Of a stretch of DNA of 64,000 bases, positions 59,201 through 64,000 are shown one piece after another. This DNA is from Amphiduros pacificus (lineage: Eukaryota > Annelida > Polychaeta > Phyllodocida > Hesionidae), in NCBI GenBank assembly GCA_949316495.1, contig OX439000.1, positions 74,096,570-74,160,569 on the forward strand. The letters run 5' to 3'. Under the pieces are notes generated by a model. That model had not been told where the DNA came from. It searched no databases and saw nothing but the letters and a program-made list of their open reading frames with translations. The translations under genes and the position numbers were made by a program. Positions within the stretch are counted from its first letter, which is position 1; the number at the start of each line of letters is the position of its first letter.

Positions 59201-62172
59201 GAGCCGTAAGGGCCGGTGCCAGGACAATCTCCCCTACAAATTATATACCTGGCCTCTGTATAAATCATATCAGCACTTTACAGTTAGTGAACAGCCCACT
59301 AATTGTCCGTAACTACCACACAGGACTGAGGACAATCGGACACATTTAATACCTCCACCTGGAAGTTAGTTAATAAGCACGATGACTTTATAAAGAAAAT
59401 TGCACATACGGTTCAACAGCCTGAATTGTATACAATAGAAACATTTATATATGAAAGTGCTGTATTTATAATTATCTTTGTGATCAAGTCATTTTTTAAT
59501 TATGCATTATTGACGCTAACTGAAATGAAATCTGACCCAGACAAAATAAATAATTCCAATATTATAAATATTTTCCAAATGAAATAAACATGCAAAGTTG
59601 CTGTTATATTCTTGTTCGTTGCCATGGTAATGGCGAGAGATGATACATCAAAGGCTGAGAATGTTTCATCACTATATCAAAGGCGTTTCTTTATTATTTT
59701 TCTATTAAACCCTACTTTTAATATGAATAATAACAAAGACATTTTTTTCTTGGGTCACACCGAGAACAATGTCTGCATACACTGCATGAATGATCACCAG
59801 ATGCCTAATAAGGCGCCTAGTTGATGATAAATGTCATGCAAAATTCCCAATGATGAGGCCTATAAATTATAAACTAACTGGCTTCGTTGGGCTTCAAACA
59901 CAATTTATTTCTAACAGAATCCTAAGTAATAATCAACTTTCAATTAACTTGCAAATATATAAGCTCGTGACTACAGAAAAGAATATATATTAATGTATCG
60001 TACTTTCTTCGTGTCATTGTGTTTACAATTTCTCATTTTTTTGTCATTTACAAAATCTAGACATTAGTGTGATAAAGACAGTGTATATCAGAAGTGAAAA
60101 CAGCAATATGCCACACGCACTGGTTGGTGTTGGATACTGACCAAGTACGCGCCCGGGCTATGAAGAAACAATAGAGACATGACCTGGCTGCTGGGAGGGA
60201 AACCACCCATGCTGGGACCTTAATCACGTCAGGCGCGGACACAAGCTCAGATCCAACAAGCCCGGGACGTGGTGCACCTGTAACAATGCCACACCATAAT
60301 CTGCTTGTTTAGCCTTAAAGATAAAAAAACAAACAAATTATGTGGATACAATCAACCCTCCATGCTTATCGCTTCAGGTGCTCAAGTTTTCAGTTAGATT
60401 TTTCTGCACATTATCAACATGTCAATAGGGAATATTTTATTTGAGGATGTCTAAAAGGCGTAGAAGTGTCAACACTTTGAGAGAAAGAATATACTATGTA
60501 GATCATCTAAGGTACCTGTGTGTCAGTCTATTATCTGATCAGCTCATGGATTCCTTAAGTGATATATGATCACCCTTATTGTCAATCTACTGGAAAAGCT
60601 ATAAAATTCAACATGCATTTTTTTTCAACCAGATGCACCGACAACTAGAAAATAACCTTGGACGAAGAAATCCACATGGGCTTATAGATCAAAATAATGT
60701 ATTTGGTGCTTTATTATGGTACTCATATCGCTAACTTAAAGCTGATGTCCTGATAGTGCTTGTCAGATTATACAACCCCGGATGATGTGAGACTATACGC
60801 ATCGCAGACAGCAAAGGGTAGAGAAAGGGCTGAGTAGTTAGATTTAAAAGAGGGGAGTACTACAATTATTATAGCAGGTTTATGTCTATTAAGCATTCAC
60901 ATCAATGATTTATTTTACATTTTGGAAGGTCTTTGTGTATGTTATGTGGGGGAAGGATAATCATTTCACTGATATGTGGTGATTCTAATAAATTCTACTC
61001 CTGGTAACTTACTATCAGTTATGAAGTCTGACGAATATGTCTTAAAAATAACCTAAAGAGCAATCTACGTGTTTGAGTAGAAACACATGCAGATTAATCG
61101 GAACTGTTTAAGTTAATCCATGATGATTGATATAAGCATGATAATAGACAATGTGCTTGGGCATTGTGACACAGCTAAACCATCAGGGTTTTGAGACAGA
61201 AAAAAGTATTCCTCTAGTATGAATATGGTGATAATAGGTATTTAGTGTTTTTACTTGAGGCACTACAGTGGAGTTTGTATATACCTGGCCCAACATGTGT
61301 AGCCATAGACAACAACAAAGGTCTGAATGTCATCTACGATTTAACAGATACAAATGTGTTATAGTTTGCCAAAGTTGAGCAGTATGGAATATGACCCTAG
61401 GAACTGGTGACCTCGTTACAGTTATCTTAATTAAATGATTAATCTTCTTCACTTCGTCTTTTTTAAATACCTCATCCACTTTTTTTACATTGTCGTAAAA
61501 TATACCATGTATGCAAATTTAGGATGAATAGGGTTTATCATTTCGTATTTTAAATATTCATTTCAAGTATCGTATTGTATTTTAAATATTGTATTGCATT
61601 GTAAATTAGCTTGCTACTTGCAAGAGGAGTGGAATATACTTGGTCTCAATCAGGTGTAGAACATTGCTTGAAGTCACCAAAATGTTACATTGACATCTAG
61701 ATCTGCACCTTAATAAGCTCTTGTCTTGTGCTTTTCGACATTTCAATTCATCAAATTGAATAGCTGCGGGGAGGGGAGGTGGAGGGGCTGTGGACACCAT
61801 ATGGATCCTATTATTACCTGCACAATTGAATTATATCCCAGGGAAGAGTCCCCTATCTTGATTTTTCTTATTTTAGATTTATCAGTTGACATATACACGA
61901 GATATCGGAAATCATGGATTTGAATTACTTATAAACAGGTCAATATTGCTACACATTCCTTGTGCCTGGTAAAAAAAACAATCTTGGTGTTGAATGTCAA
62001 ATGTCTACTTTTTTATAATTAATTATTGATATACTTTGATTATCTCGTTTTGTTCATTTTAGGGAGAGACAGTTGTATCCCTTCTCGGGGAGGATGGGTG
62101 AAGTTGTTCCTGGTGGCTCCTGACGTCATGACAAACGTCATCAAGCTCAGATACCGCCTTGACCCGACATGA
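44106..62172 (+). CDS. Secreted Meteorin-like CUB-type domain protein, 3 exons, 162 residues
   Basis: Exons 44106-44239, 57271-57515 and 62063-62172 splice in matching phases (AG|G, then G|GG). Residues 1-28 form a signal peptide (LWLVSLLLCLIKPAAG core). The mature part has four cysteines: C42 in CIWR, C64 in CSKGEVWWFYPRG, C96 in NLCIS and C131 in SCIPSRGGW. Vertebrate Meteorin and Meteorin-like start with CSWRGS, then CSxGSVEWxYPxG, a third cysteine, and CFSLxxGGLFVEA, so order and spacing agree. That half of Meteorin is, as I recall, a CUB-type fold followed by a second (NTR) domain; here a TGA ends the protein after the first domain. One sequon (NET, residue 110). Likely a secreted signalling or binding protein. 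The family match is by eye, the exon joins are strong, and the role is unknown. Confidence 0.72.
45690..45835. mobile_element. Possible degraded interspersed repeat
   Basis: A G-rich then poly(C) stretch ends in AATCCTGGCTACACCACTGG, a phrase like CCTGGCTACGCCACTG that recurs in dispersed transposon remnants of many animals. The family cannot be assigned here. Confidence 0.25.
46881..46953. other. Cluster of small palindromes
   Basis: ATTATATCGATATAAT (46881-46896) is a perfect palindrome, TCTAAA and TTTAGA form a short stem next to it, and GCACAAAAT (46933-46941) pairs with ATTTTGTGC (46945-46953) over a 3-nt loop. Function unknown; AT-rich DNA makes such stems fairly common. Confidence 0.35.
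47540..48510. other. Unrecognised stretch with coding-like character, possibly a degraded gene or element
   Basis: GC content is higher than in the flanks, and several overlapping frames of 60-110 codons occur on both strands. On the plus strand runs such as GVFTWLVVKGIPGTKGEERY and YQRPLAYTQKELANLSRS look protein-like. No domain is recognisable and it is not an intact gene. Confidence 0.25.
48737..48760. repeat. Short (TA)n tract
   Basis: About 24 bp of TA. Confidence 0.9.
53131..53167. repeat. (ATTTG)n pentanucleotide repeat
   Basis: Seven tandem ATTTG units. Confidence 0.95.
53750..54165 (-). other. Possible degraded coding stretch, unrecognised
   Basis: Two neighbouring minus-strand frames of 74 and 78 codons have protein-like composition (for example YNDFDVSVMGERWYESISDD and NEMIEAICVKPWALCFYIYF). 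No family is recognised, and the AT-rich context makes chance frames possible. Confidence 0.2.
54379..54550. repeat. 30-bp tandem repeat, about 5.5 copies
   Basis: Unit TTGTCAGTTTATGTTGGATA plus TCAGGCTGAA. Being 10 codons long it leaves a short open frame, not considered a gene. Confidence 0.94.
57271..57515 (+). CDS. Meteorin-like exon 2 (main part of CUB-type domain)
   Basis: The acceptor is TTTTCTGCAG and the donor is GTATGT. The first base completes the arginine codon from exon 1; 81 codons follow, then one base. It carries CSKGEVWWFYPRGIFRF and NLCISSM. It is locally GC-rich against AT-rich flanks, as expected of coding sequence here. Confidence 0.78.
57516..62062 (+). other. Meteorin-like intron 2 (4.5 kb)
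   Basis: GTATGT to TTCATTTTAG. AT-rich with small unrelated frames on both strands. No further exon or element recognised. Confidence 0.75.
62063..62172 (+). CDS. Meteorin-like exon 3 (end of domain and TGA stop)
   Basis: The acceptor is TGTTCATTTTAG. The exon completes a glycine and encodes 35 codons from RDSCIPSRGGWVKLF to RYRLDPT, stop at 62170-62172. The segment aligns by eye with the last strand pair of the Meteorin N-terminal domain. Confidence 0.75.
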
Positions 62173-62589
62173 GCGACATCTGGCGAATGAAAAACAAACC
62201 AACACTGCTTTGTGCAAACATTGTGGAACGTGAGGTGCAAGGATCAGGGATGTATCTCAAGGTCCTTTCCAGCACCAAAGACTTCCCTCCCAATGGCAAA
62301 GCTCAGCTTTTGCTTGTGCAGGAGCTGTACGAGAAACATTCCATGGAGGTGCCAAAAAGCTTTACCAAAGTGATACCTACAAGCATTATGTGATTTCTCA
62401 CTTGTATTGGCATAATATGCATGATGATTTACTGGATACACCAATACAGTCTATTGCTAACATACTTTATAATGGAATATACCCAGGATCAAACATGAAA
62501 ATGGGTGCCTTTATGATATTGACGGTTCAAATGTCTGAGATCTGATATCTCATATGGATCACCAGGAAACTGGCTATGATATTTCATAA

Positions 62590-62700
62590 CAGATGATGGT
62601 GGGGACGATGTTGGGGGTGATGATGGGCACGATGTTGGGGACGATGTTGGGGGTAATGTTGGGAGTCAGGATGGGGATGATGACGATGATGATTATAATG
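62590..62700. repeat. G-rich degenerate repeat (GATGTTGGGG-type)
   Basis: GACGATGTTGGGGG, GATGATGGGC and similar words recur with many GGG or GGGG runs, then pass into GAT trinucleotides. The RNA strand could form G-quadruplexes in the 3' UTR. Confidence 0.75.
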
Positions 62701-62790
62701 GTTTAATAACGCGCCCATTTCAATTTGTCCCTGCTCAAAAGCGCAGATTTCAGTCAAGACCACTGGAAGCCTCTTTGCTGGATGAAAATG
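62690..62790. mobile_element. Possible short interspersed repeat
   Basis: Following a (GAT)n tract, AATGGTTTAATAACGCGCCC, then GCTCAAAAGCGC and a CCACTGGAAGCC phrase. The layout (simple repeat next to an ATAACGCGCC word) is that of interspersed repeat ends in invertebrate genomes; family not assigned. Confidence 0.25.
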
Positions 62791-62875
62791 CTCTCACCCC
62801 AGTCCTGAATGGTTGGTCTCTCTCACCCCAGTCCTGAATGGCTGGTCTCTCTCACCCCAGTCCCGACTGGCTGGT
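62791..62875. repeat. 29-bp tandem repeat, 3 copies
   Basis: CTCTCACCCCAGTCCTGAAT plus GGTTGGTCT starts at 62791, 62820 and 62849. Confidence 0.92.
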
Positions 62876-63184
62876 CCATCTCACCCATCCTCAGATCTTT
62901 GGGCAGTTGATTTTAGAGTTGAGCTGCAATGAGAGAGAATGCCCTTGTATATCATACGAGAATAATCTGTTCCCACGAATATATGCAAGTGTTTATATGT
63001 CAGACCTGAGGGAAAGCAAGGTAAATGATAAAGGGTGTGGTCAATAAACAGCATCATTATGTGAATATTAAACTATTTATTACTTTTAAGATTACTGTAA
63101 ATAAATACATATTTTTGTAAAATAGTTCTATGTTCTCTTTTAGAAGTGTTTCTCACACGGTTTCTCCCTCGCTTTTCTGTGGAT

Positions 63185-63412
63185 AATAATGATACCGTTG
63201 GCCCAATGATACCATTGGCTAAATGATACCATTGGCTCAATAACACCGTTGGCGCAATGAGACTGTTGGCCCAATGACACTGTTGGTCCAATAACATTGT
63301 TGGCCCAATGACACTGTTGGTCCAATGACATTGTTGGCCCAATGATACCTTTGGCTCAATTATACCATTGGCCTAATGATACCATTGACCCAATGATACC
63401 GTTGGCCCAATG
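63185..63412. repeat. 17-bp tandem repeat, about 13 copies
   Basis: Unit GATACCGTTGGCCCAAT with many variants (ACC/ACT/ATT, GTT/ATT, GCC/GCT/TCC). It is more diverged than the 17-bp array in VMAT intron 1 and unrelated to it in sequence. Confidence 0.95.
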
Positions 63413-64000
63413 AGTTTGGCCCTTTGTATCTTAGCACACTCGATGTATAAACGTTAACATTTTGTGTCAATCCAATTTTTATACCAAATAACAAAATTCC
63501 TGATTGTGTCGAAAAAAGGTTTAAGAAAAAAAAGTATTTTTAAATGGAAATATGTACATCGCATGTGTGTAGATATCATAGTTTTAACAGCACAATATAG
63601 TTCATTTTTTCCAGAAATCTCTCTAATTTTTTATTTAAAGAAATCCTCTCAAATGAAGCCCCCCAGCCAGTTCAGCGTGGATACGTGTAATGGCTGCCAT
63701 GACAATCTTCCAGTGTGAAAAAATCCAATCTTAAATGTCGTAGGTCCTTGACATGACACCCCACCCGGTCACAGATTTACAAGGTCAATGGATTGACCCT
63801 TTAGGCATGGGCCTTGACCAGAAAATAAAAACTTGCATAAAATTGGAGTCAGAATATTTACCCCCAAAAAAACATTTACATCTTGCTTAGATCTTGCCAT
63901 TTGGAGCCATTATCGGTGGTTTAAAAAAAAAAAAAATTAGATAATCAACTCAACTTTATCTAGGATTATATTTCTGGCATCCTCACACAAGTGTTAAATT
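63413..64000. other. Downstream flank, no feature recognised
   Basis: AT-rich sequence with short A and T runs. One 84-codon plus-strand frame (63464-63718) shows no recognisable domain. Confidence 0.6.

Larger units (their letters stand above)
62173..63110 (+). other. Probable 3' UTR of the Meteorin-like gene
   Basis: After the stop no further coding frame is recognisable. AATAAA occurs at 63043-63048 and 63100-63105, either of which could end the transcript. A G-rich stretch (62590-62700) and a 29-bp array (62791-62875) lie inside. Confidence 0.4.

Overview
The window is animal nuclear DNA: AT-rich, with long introns, canonical GT-AG splice sites and many mini- and microsatellites. It carries two protein-coding genes that I can assemble exon by exon, both on the + strand. 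The organism is an invertebrate bilaterian; a lophotrochozoan such as a mollusc is my best guess, from the repeat style and the mix of conserved and diverged residues, but nothing here proves the phylum.

Gene 1 (6107-41200, perhaps with 5' exons further upstream) is a vesicular monoamine transporter (VMAT, SLC18 family). Fifteen coding positions splice in perfect phase to 562 residues with the family's key acidic and basic residues. Two features stand out. First, position 12, which encodes the TM9-TM10 loop and the first half of TM10 just before the catalytic TM10 aspartate, exists as two tandem copies (33281-33344 and 34303-34366). They are both 64 nt long, both flanked by good splice sites and different in sequence, and frame arithmetic allows only one of them per mRNA. 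Second, after the TAG stop the same frame stays open for 214 more codons, through nine perfect copies of a 14-residue repeat whose DNA copies differ only at synonymous positions. That suggests a translated C-terminal extension reached by stop-codon readthrough or alternative splicing.

Gene 2 (44106-62172) encodes a small secreted protein of 162 residues. It has a signal peptide followed by one four-cysteine domain that resembles the N-terminal (CUB-type) half of Meteorin, then a stop where Meteorins continue into a second domain. Its introns are 13.0 and 4.5 kb long.

Layout: 1-6106 upstream sequence with short arrays; 6107-6174 VMAT start exon; 6175-22789 first intron with 60-, 91-, 27- and 17-bp arrays; 22790-32832 VMAT exons 2-11; 32833-37465 the alternative exon pair, a GC-rich 7-bp array between the two copies, and a 25-unit 91-bp array that ends just before exon 13; 37466-41200 exons 13-15 and the extension; 41201-44105 intergenic; 44106-62172 the Meteorin-like gene; 62173-64000 its 3' side with further arrays. 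I recognised no tRNA, rRNA or CRISPR, and no intact transposon or retroelement.
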